Of a DNA stretch of 64,000 nucleotides, positions 24,080 to 32,888 are shown one piece after another. The translations under genes were made by a program, and so were the position numbers. The stretch comes from Clostridia bacterium (GTDB taxonomy: Bacteria; Bacillota; Clostridia; Lachnospirales; Lachnospiraceae): the NCBI GenBank assembly GCA_910574835.1, contig CAJTDE010000001.1, forward strand, positions 62,001-126,000, given 5' to 3'. Within the stretch, counting starts at the first letter, position 1. Every line of letters starts with the position of its first letter. The notes under the pieces were generated by a model, which ran no database searches, was not told the DNA's origin, and was given only the letters and a program-made list of their open reading frames with translations.

Positions 24080-26911
24080 ATGGCTGCATCAAGAATTAAA
24101 GGTATTACCATCGAAATCGGCGGCGATACCACGAAACTTCAAACAGCATTAAAGGGTGTTAATACCGAGATTCGAAATACGCAGGCACAACTTAAGGATG
24201 TGGAGAAGCTGCTTAAGCTGGATCCTGGTAATACAGAGCTATTGGCGCAGAAGCATAGATTGCTTGGGGATGCAGTTAAGGAGACCAAGGAAAAGCTGGA
24301 AACTTTGAAGACTGCCGCAGAGCAGGCGGAGAAAGCATTAAATGATGGAACGATTTCCAAGGATCAGTATGATGCTCTGCAAAGAGAGATTATTGAAACT
24401 GAGAATGAGTTAAAGAGATTGGAAGAGCAGGCGAACCAGTCAGCTACGGCGTTACAGAAGATTTCTGCGACTGGTGAGAAGTTAAAGGATGTGGGTAGTA
24501 ACATTGAAGGGGCAGGAAAGAAGCTCCTTCCGGTTACTGCTACAGTAACGGCTCTTGGTACGGCATCGGTTAAGACTGCGGCAGATTTTGAAGCTGCCAT
24601 GAGTAAGGTGGCGGCAGTATCGGGAGCTACCGGTAGTGATTTGGAGGCTCTTACAAAGAAAGCCAGGGAGATGGGAAGCAAGACGAAGTTCTCTGCATCG
24701 GAAGCGGCTGAGGCTATGAATTACATGGCAATGGCCGGCTGGAAGACAGAGGACATGCTTTCCGGTATTGAAGGTGTGATGAACCTGGCGGCTGCTTCGG
24801 GAGAAGATCTGGCTACGACTTCTGATATCGTAACCGATGCACTGACTGCCTTTGGTTTGTCGGCGCAGGATTCGGGGCATTTTGCAGATGTGTTGGCGGC
24901 GGCATCAAGCAATGCGAACACCAATGTATCAATGATGGGTGAGACCTTTAAGTATTGTGCACCGATTGCAGGTGCTTTGGGGTTCTCGGTGGAAGATACA
25001 GCGGAAGCCATTGGTCTGATGGCGAATGCCGGAATCAAGTCCACCCAGGCCGGTACTTCCCTTCGAACCATTATGACAAATCTTTCCGGTGAGGTTAAGA
25101 TTTGTGGGGAAAATATTGGTGAGGTGACAGTTGCCACCACCAATGCGGATGGTTCCATGAGGGATTTGTCAGATATTCTGGCTGACTGCAGAACTGCCTT
25201 TAGTGGTTTGTCAGAATCGGAGAAAGCAGCTGCGGCGGAATCACTGGTAGGAAAGAATGCCATGTCAGGGTTCCTTGCATTAATGAATGCAGGAGAAGGA
25301 GATATTGCAAAGCTCTCAGGAGCGATAGATAACTGTAACGGTGCTGCGCAGAGTATGGCAGACACCATGAATAATAACCTGGAAGGTCAGCTCACCATAC
25401 TGAAATCTCAGTTGCAGGAGCTGGCCATTTCTTTTGGCGAGATTCTGTTACCGGCGGTGAAAAAGATTGTTGGATGGGTGCAGGGATTTATTGATGTACT
25501 AAACAGTCTGCCGGATGGTGTGAAGGAAACCATTGTGACGGTTGCACTGATTGCGGCGGCACTGGGCCCGGTATTGATTATCATTGGTAAAATCATTACG
25601 GCAGTGGGTACGATTATGACCATTGTGCCAAAGGTGGTGGGTGTGATTAAGGCAGTGAAGACTGCATTTCTGGCACTGAATGCGACCATGCTTGCCAATC
25701 CGATTGTTCTGATTATTGCTGCTATTGCGGCCTTGGTGGCGGCGTTTATCTATCTTTGGAATAATTGTGATGAGTTCCGGCAGTTCTGGATTGATTTGTG
25801 GGAAAGCATCAAGGAGATTGCGGTTGCAGTCTGGGAAGCATTGAAGGAATTCTTTGGGGCTGCCTGGGAGTTTATTAAGACCACAGCGGAAACGGTTTGG
25901 AATGCTTTAGCTGGATTCTTTACCGGACTTTGGGAAGGAATCAAGAATACCTTTACCACCGTTGTGAATGCAATCAGTAACTTCCTTAGTACGATGTGGA
26001 ATACAATTAAGTCTGTGGCTGAGACAATCTGGAATGCGATTTCCACCTTCTTTACGACCATCTGGAATGGAATCAAGACCGTGGTGACCACGGTGGTTAC
26101 GGCGATCAGTACCTTCCTTACTACTGCATGGAATACTATTAAGACAGTAATTACGACTGTGCTGAATGCTATCAAGACAGTATTTTCTACAGTGTGGAAT
26201 GCCATTAAAAATGTGGTTACCACAGTGGTTAATGGCATCAAGAATACCATCACGACAGTTTGGAACGGCATTAAGAACACGGTGACTACCGTTGTGAATG
26301 CCATTAAGACGGCGGTGTCCACTGCTTTCAGTGCGATGTGGAATGGGATTAAGAATACCATTTCGGGAATCTACAACACCATCAAGAATGGTTTTACTAA
26401 TGCAGTGAATTTCATTAAGAATCTTGCTTCTTCGGCGTTCAGCTGGGGAGCGGATATCATCAATGGAATTGTAAATGGAATTAAGTCCTGCATTGGTAAG
26501 GTAAAGGATGCGGTTTGCAATGTTGCTGACACGATTAAGTCCTTCCTGCATTTCTCTGTACCGGATGAAGGACCTCTTACGGAGTACGAGAGCTGGATGC
26601 CAGACTTTATGTCCGGATTGGCAAAGGGTATTGAGAAGAGCAAGGATATGGTAAAGGATGCAGTGAGTGGTCTTGCAGCTGATATGGTGGTAAATCCTCA
26701 GGTGAATGCAGGTCAAATGGCAATGGCAGGTGGCGGAACTGTATCGAGTGCAGATATGAGTAGTTTTGTATCGGCGATTAAGGATGCGGTTTCTTCAGCA
26801 GGCGGTGGCAGTGGTGACATTGTAATTCCTGTGTACCTTGGCGGTACGATGTTGGATGAAGTGATTGTAAATGCCCAGCAGAGGGCAAATCTAAGAAGTG
26901 GAGGGAGATAA
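24080..26911 (+). CDS. Tape measure protein
   Basis: A 943-residue tail length protein. The N-terminal 150 residues are coiled coil (KGVNTEIRNTQAQLKDVEKLLK). The phage-tail TP901 core (KTAADFEAAMSKVAAVSGATG, KFSASEAAEAMNYMAMAG) runs to about 420. Hydrophobic segments follow around 475-560, then Trp-containing repeats to about 770 and a Gly-rich C-terminus. It sets tail length and helps DNA ejection. Start ATG 24080 follows GAAGGGAGGTTCGGT. Confidence 0.95.
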   Translation: MAASRIKGITIEIGGDTTKLQTALKGVNTEIRNTQAQLKDVEKLLKLDPGNTELLAQKHRLLGDAVKETKEKLETLKTAAEQAEKALNDGTISKDQYDALQREIIETENELKRLEEQANQSATALQKISATGEKLKDVGSNIEGAGKKLLPVTATVTALGTASVKTAADFEAAMSKVAAVSGATGSDLEALTKKAREMGSKTKFSASEAAEAMNYMAMAGWKTEDMLSGIEGVMNLAAASGEDLATTSDIVTDALTAFGLSAQDSGHFADVLAAASSNANTNVSMMGETFKYCAPIAGALGFSVEDTAEAIGLMANAGIKSTQAGTSLRTIMTNLSGEVKICGENIGEVTVATTNADGSMRDLSDILADCRTAFSGLSESEKAAAAESLVGKNAMSGFLALMNAGEGDIAKLSGAIDNCNGAAQSMADTMNNNLEGQLTILKSQLQELAISFGEILLPAVKKIVGWVQGFIDVLNSLPDGVKETIVTVALIAAALGPVLIIIGKIITAVGTIMTIVPKVVGVIKAVKTAFLALNATMLANPIVLIIAAIAALVAAFIYLWNNCDEFRQFWIDLWESIKEIAVAVWEALKEFFGAAWEFIKTTAETVWNALAGFFTGLWEGIKNTFTTVVNAISNFLSTMWNTIKSVAETIWNAISTFFTTIWNGIKTVVTTVVTAISTFLTTAWNTIKTVITTVLNAIKTVFSTVWNAIKNVVTTVVNGIKNTITTVWNGIKNTVTTVVNAIKTAVSTAFSAMWNGIKNTISGIYNTIKNGFTNAVNFIKNLASSAFSWGADIINGIVNGIKSCIGKVKDAVCNVADTIKSFLHFSVPDEGPLTEYESWMPDFMSGLAKGIEKSKDMVKDAVSGLAADMVVNPQVNAGQMAMAGGGTVSSADMSSFVSAIKDAVSSAGGGSGDIVIPVYLGGTMLDEVIVNAQQRANLRSGGR
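25890..26400 (+). repeat. Internal Trp/Thr repeats in tape measure gene
   Basis: Successive units of about 33 bases encode variants of TVWNAIKNVVTTVVNAIK, with Trp every 11 or 22 residues. The helical period fits the tail-tube spacing expected of tape measure proteins. The repeats also generate long meaningless antisense open frames. Confidence 0.75.
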
Positions 26912-26914
26912 GCG

Positions 26915-27277
26915 ATGGCATTTTTTCAGTATTTGAACTTTGACGGCGTGGATCTTCCTCTGCCGGATAGTTATGAAGTGGATATGACGGATAAGGAAGC
27001 AGACAGCGGTGGAGAGACGGAAGCTGGAACCATACAGAGGGATGTGGTTCGTACTGGGGTGGTGACTATTTCTGTTTCTTTTTCTGTTACCCAGAAGTGG
27101 CTAAGGTTACTTACCGGGTATAAACAGCAGGAGAAGATAAGAGTTGGATTCTTTGACCCGGAGACTGCAAGTGTGAGGCAGACGGAAATGTATGTGGAGG
27201 GGTTTAAGGCGAAGCTTAAGAAGGATACGAGTTATAAAGGGCTGTGGATTGTAAGTTTTGTTTTGAAAGAGCTATAA
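26915..27277 (+). CDS. Distal tail / minor tail protein
   Basis: A 120-residue protein in the slot immediately after the tape measure gene. It has beta-rich composition and opens FFQYLNFDGVDLPLPDSYEV. Related proteins link tube and tip in Lachnospiraceae phages. The start follows GTGGAGGGAGATAAGCG. The next tail gene is displaced 1.7 kb downstream by cargo. Confidence 0.75.
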   Translation: MAFFQYLNFDGVDLPLPDSYEVDMTDKEADSGGETEAGTIQRDVVRTGVVTISVSFSVTQKWLRLLTGYKQQEKIRVGFFDPETASVRQTEMYVEGFKAKLKKDTSYKGLWIVSFVLKEL

Positions 27278-27334
27278 AATAATTATTTCAAAATGGGGGT
27301 TGAAGTATAAATTACACTTTGTACAATGTATATA

Positions 27335-27346
27335 TCGGGCGCCCGA
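27335..27346. repeat. Perfect 12-bp palindrome upstream of TrmO remnant
   Basis: TCGGGCGCCCGA, directly downstream of a TATATA; a possible operator for a regulator of the cargo genes. Confidence 0.5.
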
Positions 27347-27373
27347 TGAGATCAATTTAAGGAGGTTCACGAG

Positions 27374-27852
27374 ATGAACAAAATTAATATTAGTCCCATC
27401 GGAAAGATTGTAAATGGAAATGAAGTAAAGTAAAGGTAATTCTTGATCCAAAGTATGCAAAAGCACTAAAAGGACTTGAAGGATACAGCCATGTTCAAAT
27501 ACTTTGGTGGATGAATGGCAGCGATAATCAAAGAGACCGAAATGTTTTGGTAGAAAAGAAACCATATAAAAATGGTCCGGATGAGATCGGTGTATTTGCA
27601 CTTAGATCTCCGGAGAGACCTAATCCAATAGCGGTTTCAAATGTGAATATCGCATATGTGGATGAAGAGTCTGGAACTGTAGGGCTATATTATATTGATG
27701 CATTTGATGGAAGCCAGGTGCTTGACCTTAAGCCGTATACGCCAAGTATTGACCGCATTGAGAATCCGATGACACCTGATTGGTGTAGCCATTGGCCAAA
27801 GTCATATGAGGAAAGTGGACGTTTTGACTGGGAAGCTGAATTTAATTTTTAG
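27374..27852 (+). pseudogene. trmO: TrmO (TsaA/YaeB)-like tRNA methyltransferase, frameshifted
   Basis: The family's S-adenosylmethionine-dependent enzyme methylates t6A37 in tRNA-Thr. MNKINISPIGKIV (27374-) is the usual N-terminus but runs into TAA at 27431. The rest continues in another frame from about 27436: VILDPKYAKALKGLEG, HVQILWWMNGSD, LRSPERPNPIAVSNV, DAFDGSQVLDLKPYTP, all typical TrmO motifs. A small indel near 27420-27435 therefore breaks it. It lies inside the tail gene cluster and has a good site AAGGAGGTTCACGAG, so it was once an expressed cargo gene. Confidence 0.8.
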
Positions 27853-27865
27853 AGGGGGTGGTTCT

Positions 27866-28420
27866 GTGGCACTTGCAGATTACATAAACGAAAAACCAAC
27901 AATACGTACAGATAGATTAATTATTCGTCCAATGACAGAAGAAGATGTTCCTGCACTAAAGGAATGGATGTCGGATAAATCAATTTACACCTATTGGGGA
28001 AAAGGACCAAGTAAGGCAGAATTGAACCCTGAGTTACTATTCGAAAAGGAGGAAAAGCCAACAAAGAGTTTTCATCTTGGGGTAGCATTAAAAGATGATG
28101 ATAAGGTTGTTGGCGATTTATGGGTTTATCTGATTGAGAAAGACCGTATGGCTTCAGTTGCAATCAGATTATCAAAAGGAGTTCATGGATGCGGCTATGG
28201 AACAGAAGCCCTTAGGGCAATTACAAGATTCTGTTTTGAGCATACAGAACTTAGAAGGCTTTGGACAGAAGTTGATGTTCGAAATGTTGCATCTTGTAGA
28301 ATCCTAGAGAAATGTGGCTACACGAAGGAAGGACATATCAGACAGGGTAAAATGGTAAATACCTGGTGCGACTACTATATCTATGGAATTTTGTCTACAG
28401 ATATGGAAAGGCAAGTGTGA
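27866..28420 (+). CDS. GNAT acetyltransferase (RimJ/RimL-like)
   Basis: A 184-residue GNAT protein: RTDRLIIRPMTEEDVPALKEW at the N-terminus, acetyl-CoA loop HGCGYGTEALRAITRF, then TEVDVRNVASCRILEKCGY. The RimJ/RimL-like group acetylates amino groups of proteins or small molecules; the substrate is unknown. Chosen start GTG 27866 follows AGAGGGGGTGGTTCT. It is cargo between tail genes, downstream of the TrmO remnant. Confidence 0.85.
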   Translation: MALADYINEKPTIRTDRLIIRPMTEEDVPALKEWMSDKSIYTYWGKGPSKAELNPELLFEKEEKPTKSFHLGVALKDDDKVVGDLWVYLIEKDRMASVAIRLSKGVHGCGYGTEALRAITRFCFEHTELRRLWTEVDVRNVASCRILEKCGYTKEGHIRQGKMVNTWCDYYIYGILSTDMERQV

Positions 28421-28440
28421 GCAACAACCAGTTGCTTTTC
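28420..28440 (+). terminator. Terminator after GNAT cargo gene
   Basis: AGCAAC pairs with GTTGCT around AACCA, then TTTTC. Confidence 0.55.
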
Positions 28441-28486
28441 ACAGATGTGTAATGTAGGTATAATGGAAAAAAAGGAGGAATGAGTC

Positions 28487-28924
28487 ATGGAGACAAAGGA
28501 TGTTATCGTAGAATTAAGAAAGAAAAATGGTTTGTCACAGGATGAGCTTGCGGAAAAAGTTTTGGTTACCAGACAGGCAGTATCTCGTTGGGAAACAGGT
28601 GAGACTATACCAAACACTGAAACATTGAAGCTTTTATCAAAGCTATTTAATGTTACTATTAATACATTGTTGGGTTCTCCACAGCAGTTGATTTGCCAGT
28701 GTTGTGGTATGCCGCTTGGAGATGATACTACCAGTAAGGATCCGGATGGCAATTTCAATGAAGACTATTGTAAATGGTGTTATGCGGATGGAGAATTCAA
28801 ATACTCCAGTAAGGAACAGTTGATAGATTTTTGTGTTGAACACATGGCTACTGAGGAATGGCCGGCAGAACAGGTACGTGCGCACATGGAGTCAGTGGTT
28901 CCTAGATTAAAACACTGGAAATAA
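28487..28924 (+). CDS. XRE regulator with C-terminal zinc-ribbon domain
   Basis: A 145-residue protein. Residues 1-65 are an XRE helix-turn-helix (QDELAEKVLVTRQAVSRWE). Residues about 68-140 form a putative zinc ribbon (LICQCCGMPLGDD... EDYCKWCYADG). The combination is common in Clostridia and proposed to sense or regulate through the ribbon, but targets are unknown. It is third in the cargo group within the tail genes. Confidence 0.85.
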   Translation: METKDVIVELRKKNGLSQDELAEKVLVTRQAVSRWETGETIPNTETLKLLSKLFNVTINTLLGSPQQLICQCCGMPLGDDTTSKDPDGNFNEDYCKWCYADGEFKYSSKEQLIDFCVEHMATEEWPAEQVRAHMESVVPRLKHWK

Positions 28925-28956
28925 TCTAGGTTTGTTTAAAGAGATTAATTTTTTGA

Positions 28957-28989
28957 GGCATCAGTCATTAAGTTGACTGGTGCTTTTTC
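28957..28989 (+). terminator. Terminator-like hairpin before tail tip gene
   Basis: GCATCAGTC pairs with GACTGGTGC around ATTAAGTT, then TTTTT. It resembles other hairpins that separate the late modules. Confidence 0.7.
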
Positions 28990-29009
28990 TATGGAAGGAA
29001 GGTGGTCTT

Positions 29010-30971
29010 TTGTACCCAGTGAGTGAGGCTTTCCTGCAGGCGGTGCAGGAGAACACACGAAGATATTATTGGACGGGAAAGATTACAACAACGAAGGGTG
29101 CCACGTATGAGTTTGGTGCTGATGATATCGTAAAGGGAAGTGGTTATATTTCCAGTCAGTGCTGCGGCTCTACTGAGATTGAGCTTGGTACGGTGTATGC
29201 AGCGGAGATGGGGATTACGCTTTTCTCTGATATTGACAGATATACTTTGGAAGATGCTCTTGTGGAATTGTTCTATCATCTGAGACTGTCGGATGGCACC
29301 TATGAAGAGGTTCCTATGGGAATCTTTGAAGTGTCAGAGGCTAACCGTAATATCAAGACTTTGGAGCTGAAAGCCTATGATTTCATGCTCCGGTTTGATA
29401 AGAGTTTTAATGGCTTTGAAACCATCGGCACGGTGTATGGTTTTGTGAGCCTGTGCTGCAAGGCCTGTAAGGTAGAGATGGCACAGAGCCAGGCAGACTA
29501 TGAAGCGATGCAAAATGGAACCGAGCTGCTTTCCATTTATACAGAAAATGATATTGAGACCTACCGGGATGTGCTCTACTATGTGGGGCAGGTTCTTGGT
29601 GGGTTTTTCTGTATTAACCGAGAGGGTAAGCTGGAACTGAGGAAGTATGGCAATGAGCCCGTGATGGAGATGGAGACAAAGCATCGTTTTACCAGCAGCT
29701 TTTCTGATTTCATCACAAGATACACGGCGGTTTCTTCTACCAACATGAAAACGGAAACGGCAGAGTATTATCATCTGGATCCGGATGACGGGCTAACAAT
29801 GAATCTGGGTGTGAATCCTCTGCTGCAGTTCGGTCTGAAAGAAACCAGAGAGCAGCTGTGTATGAATATCCTGAATGATTTGTCAGTTGTGGATTATGTG
29901 CCTTTTGATTCCGAAACAATAGGAAATCCTGCTTTGGACTTGGGAGATGTGATCCGGTTTAAGGGTGGACAGGCAGACGAAAATAGAATATCTGCTATCA
30001 CTTCCATGCAGTGTAAGATTGGCGGGAAGCACACGCTGAAAGGGGTTGGTAAGAATCCGAGACTGGCACATGCCAAGTCTAAGAATGATAAGAACATCAG
30101 CGGGCTGCTGAACCAGATTATAGATAATAAAGAGGCTGGCAAGATTGGTATTCATACCTTTACCAATGCCAGCTCTTTTACGGTTGGCGAGAGTGATGTG
30201 AAGATTATTTCCATCGAGTTTGCACCGAATGAAGCGGTTATGGCGCAGTTCTTTGGATCTGTGATTGTGGGAGTGAGTGCTGACCAGGTGGAAAGGTCTG
30301 TGGTTGCAAGAGGGGATGTGCTGATTCCTTCGGTGGAAGTGGAAGAAATTTTGGCAGAGGGTACTGCAGGTAATGAGGAAACTACGGATAGCGGAACAAC
30401 TGATAGCGATGCTGCGGGGACTGATGTTGTGGATGAAACCGGTGGAGGTTCGGATAGTGCTGTTGCAGCAGAGGAGCCTGTTGTGATTGGCAATACAAAA
30501 GAACAGACATTATCTGTGGAACTGCCTGTGGTCTGGAAGGAAGACGGACAGGTGGTGGTTCATTTTACTTTTGAGTTCAATGACAGCATTATCGAGATTC
30601 ATCAGCCGGAAGAGACCTGGCATTCCGGGAAGCATTCCATCATGCTGTATTATCCCATTGAGAATCTGGTGGCGAATTACAGAAATATTTTCAATGTGTA
30701 TGCCAGAGCAACAGGTGGAACGGTTACGGTGGATACCGGAGATTGTCTTGCCGCGATTATGGGTCAGTCAATGGGTGCCGGGGAAGCCTGGGATGGCGAA
30801 ATTAAGATTGAGGAGACCATCAAGAAAGTAAAAGTTGGTGGTGTGCTTCAGATTGCTGCTGTTGATGAGAATATCACATGGAAGATTGATGAGCTTGTAA
30901 AGAGAACTTACAGTGATGTGGTTCATGGAAGATTTGGAATCGGCGCGTTTGCAATGCCGGTGGAAAGGTAG
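29010..30971 (+). CDS. Tail tip / baseplate protein
   Basis: A 653-residue tail protein. The N-terminal part opens VSEAFLQAVQENTRRYYWTGKI, typical of Firmicute siphovirus tip proteins, and contains baseplate hub-like segments to about residue 370. A Thr/Asp/Gly-rich linker follows (about 450-490), then a beta-rich C-terminal domain. It probably forms the hub that carries receptor-binding parts. The start is TTG 29010 after GGAAGGAAGGTGGTCT; no better ATG lies nearby. Confidence 0.78.
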   Translation: MYPVSEAFLQAVQENTRRYYWTGKITTTKGATYEFGADDIVKGSGYISSQCCGSTEIELGTVYAAEMGITLFSDIDRYTLEDALVELFYHLRLSDGTYEEVPMGIFEVSEANRNIKTLELKAYDFMLRFDKSFNGFETIGTVYGFVSLCCKACKVEMAQSQADYEAMQNGTELLSIYTENDIETYRDVLYYVGQVLGGFFCINREGKLELRKYGNEPVMEMETKHRFTSSFSDFITRYTAVSSTNMKTETAEYYHLDPDDGLTMNLGVNPLLQFGLKETREQLCMNILNDLSVVDYVPFDSETIGNPALDLGDVIRFKGGQADENRISAITSMQCKIGGKHTLKGVGKNPRLAHAKSKNDKNISGLLNQIIDNKEAGKIGIHTFTNASSFTVGESDVKIISIEFAPNEAVMAQFFGSVIVGVSADQVERSVVARGDVLIPSVEVEEILAEGTAGNEETTDSGTTDSDAAGTDVVDETGGGSDSAVAAEEPVVIGNTKEQTLSVELPVVWKEDGQVVVHFTFEFNDSIIEIHQPEETWHSGKHSIMLYYPIENLVANYRNIFNVYARATGGTVTVDTGDCLAAIMGQSMGAGEAWDGEIKIEETIKKVKVGGVLQIAAVDENITWKIDELVKRTYSDVVHGRFGIGAFAMPVER

Positions 30972-30977
30972 GTAAGG

Positions 30978-32381
30978 ATGAAGCTGAAAGGAAATATGGT
31001 CATCGAGATGATCGATGACGCCACCGGGGAAGTGGTGGAAAGAGTTCAGGAAGAAAATATGGTGACAAATGCGGTAAATCATATCCTGGGATTGAATCCT
31101 ATGGGTATTTTTTATTCTGTGGCCGGGGAGTATGATACACATCTTCTCTGGAATGATAACATGCTTCCTATCTGTCCTAACATGATTGGGGGCATACTGC
31201 TTTATTCGGAAGCATTGACAGAGGATGCGGACAATATTTATCCGTCCACAAATAAGCTTCCGGTGGCATATGCCTCCAACGATGTCAATGCCACTGCGGA
31301 CGTGGCAAGGGGAAGTATGAATCTGACGGAGAGTAAGCCATTAGATAATGGTTACCGGTTTGTGTGGGAATTTACTCCAAGTCAGGGGAATGGAACCATT
31401 GCTGCAGTAGCACTGACTTCTAAACAGGGCGGTGTGGCAGCTTATGGCAGTATGGAGAATTCCAAGGCTGCCTTTTATCAGATCATGGAAACAAGACTGG
31501 AAACGCAGACCGTGGAAGAGCTTGCAGAGCTGTTCAGTGCGGTGGAGATGGATTTTGAGAACAATATCCTGATCAGCATGCGGTTCCAGGACAGCTCTGT
31601 GATTATCCATAAGAGAAGGCTTCCGGTGTTTACTCTGGGACTGAATGACAGGCTGAATGATACGACCAATGACCTGCTGGAAGAGAAGGTCATTGCCTGC
31701 AGTACCTTTAAGTTCCTTGGAAGTTATACACCTTATGGAGATTTTCTGGACGGGCATGACGTGTACTGGTACGGGTTTGCCAATCAGGCGAATTCTTCCG
31801 GAGATGCCAAGATGTACTGGGTGAAGATTAAAAAGGATGATTACACCATGACAGAAGGTGTATGGACACTGTCCAATGCCTGCCTTAAGGCGATTGGAAG
31901 CTTCAAGGTGGATACCTATGCCCAGAGATCTGTGAGAGGTGTTATCCGTAATGGCTATCTGTATCTGACAGCATATGACGATGCAGGCATTTATAAAATC
32001 AATCTCGGTAATTCCACGGATGTGACATTGATTCCTTTTGGATTTACATCAGAGGGAAAATCGCAGACCGGTTCTGGAACCTGTGCCAATTATCTGTTTA
32101 TGGTGAATGACCTGATTATCGGGTGGGATTATCAGATTAAGCCGGATGATACAGTGGTGCAAACTGTGGGAAGTACAAGACTTCTGAATCTGGGTACTCC
32201 TGTGTTCCAGTACAAGGAGTTTTGCTTTGGCTGGGGCGGTAACTATGGTTCGGATTACAGAATGTGCTTTCTGTTGACACCGTATCTGGCAAGTATCAAT
32301 AACTTAAGTACCGCCGTGGTGAAGACTACGGATAAGACAATGAAGATTACTTATGAGCTGACGGAAGAGGTAAGCTCATAG
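30978..32381 (+). CDS. Tail fibre / receptor-binding-like protein
   Basis: A 467-residue protein beginning MKLKGNMVIEMIDDATGEVV with a beta-rich body and aromatic, Gly-rich repeats toward the C-terminus (GYLYLTAYDDAGIYKINLG). It sits 6 bases after the tip protein and before holin, which is the expected slot for the receptor-binding fibre. No enzymatic motif is visible. Confidence 0.7.
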   Translation: MKLKGNMVIEMIDDATGEVVERVQEENMVTNAVNHILGLNPMGIFYSVAGEYDTHLLWNDNMLPICPNMIGGILLYSEALTEDADNIYPSTNKLPVAYASNDVNATADVARGSMNLTESKPLDNGYRFVWEFTPSQGNGTIAAVALTSKQGGVAAYGSMENSKAAFYQIMETRLETQTVEELAELFSAVEMDFENNILISMRFQDSSVIIHKRRLPVFTLGLNDRLNDTTNDLLEEKVIACSTFKFLGSYTPYGDFLDGHDVYWYGFANQANSSGDAKMYWVKIKKDDYTMTEGVWTLSNACLKAIGSFKVDTYAQRSVRGVIRNGYLYLTAYDDAGIYKINLGNSTDVTLIPFGFTSEGKSQTGSGTCANYLFMVNDLIIGWDYQIKPDDTVVQTVGSTRLLNLGTPVFQYKEFCFGWGGNYGSDYRMCFLLTPYLASINNLSTAVVKTTDKTMKITYELTEEVSS

Positions 32382-32400
32382 GGATAGTATTTTGGGATGA

Positions 32401-32434
32401 GGCAGTTGCTCTAAGAGGGGCAGCTGCTTTTTCT
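32401..32434 (+). terminator. Terminator-like hairpin before holin
   Basis: GCAGTTGC pairs with GCAGCTGC around TCTAAGAGGG, then TTTTTC. Confidence 0.65.
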
Positions 32435-32463
32435 ATACAACTTTTTAAGGAGGAACAGAGGAT

Positions 32464-32886
32464 ATGAAAGAATTTTGGAGTATGGTGCAGTTGGTATTTA
32501 CGGGAATCGGTGGATGGCTTGGGTACTTCCTGGGAGGGTGTGATGGCTTGATTCTGGCATTGCTCTTATTTGTGGTAGCAGATTACATCACAGGAATCAT
32601 GTGTGCAATTGCAGATAAGAAGCTCTCTTCGGAGGTTGGATTCAAGGGAATCTGCAGAAAGGTACTTATCTTTATGCTGGTAGGAATTGCAAATGTGTTG
32701 GATGTGCAGGTCATCGGAAATGGTTCTATTTTAAGAACGGCGGTGATCTTTTTCTATCTCAGCAATGAGGGGATTTCACTTTTGGAGAATGCAGGACACT
32801 TGGGATTACCAATTCCAGAGAAGCTTAAGAAGGTATTGGAGCAACTGCATGATCGCAGTGAAGAGGACAAAAAGGATGGTGAGTAA
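32464..32886 (+). CDS. Phage holin (toxin-secretion/lysis holin family 4)
   Basis: A 140-residue membrane protein with three hydrophobic segments and the family motifs LFVVADYITGIMCAIADKK, FKGICRKVLIFMLVG and AVIFFYLSNEGISLLENAG. It forms membrane lesions that release the endolysin. The endolysin gene follows after 2 bases. The start follows AAGGAGGAACAGAGGAT. Confidence 0.92.
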   Translation: MKEFWSMVQLVFTGIGGWLGYFLGGCDGLILALLLFVVADYITGIMCAIADKKLSSEVGFKGICRKVLIFMLVGIANVLDVQVIGNGSILRTAVIFFYLSNEGISLLENAGHLGLPIPEKLKKVLEQLHDRSEEDKKDGE

Positions 32887-32888
32887 AA

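Noticed and set aside
24139-25368. Minus-strand open frames opposite the tape measure N-terminus
   Set aside because: Antisense shadows of a clearly coding plus strand.
25750-26716. Long minus-strand open frames opposite the tape measure gene
   Set aside because: They mirror the Trp/Thr codon repeats of the plus strand and have no ribosome-binding sites.
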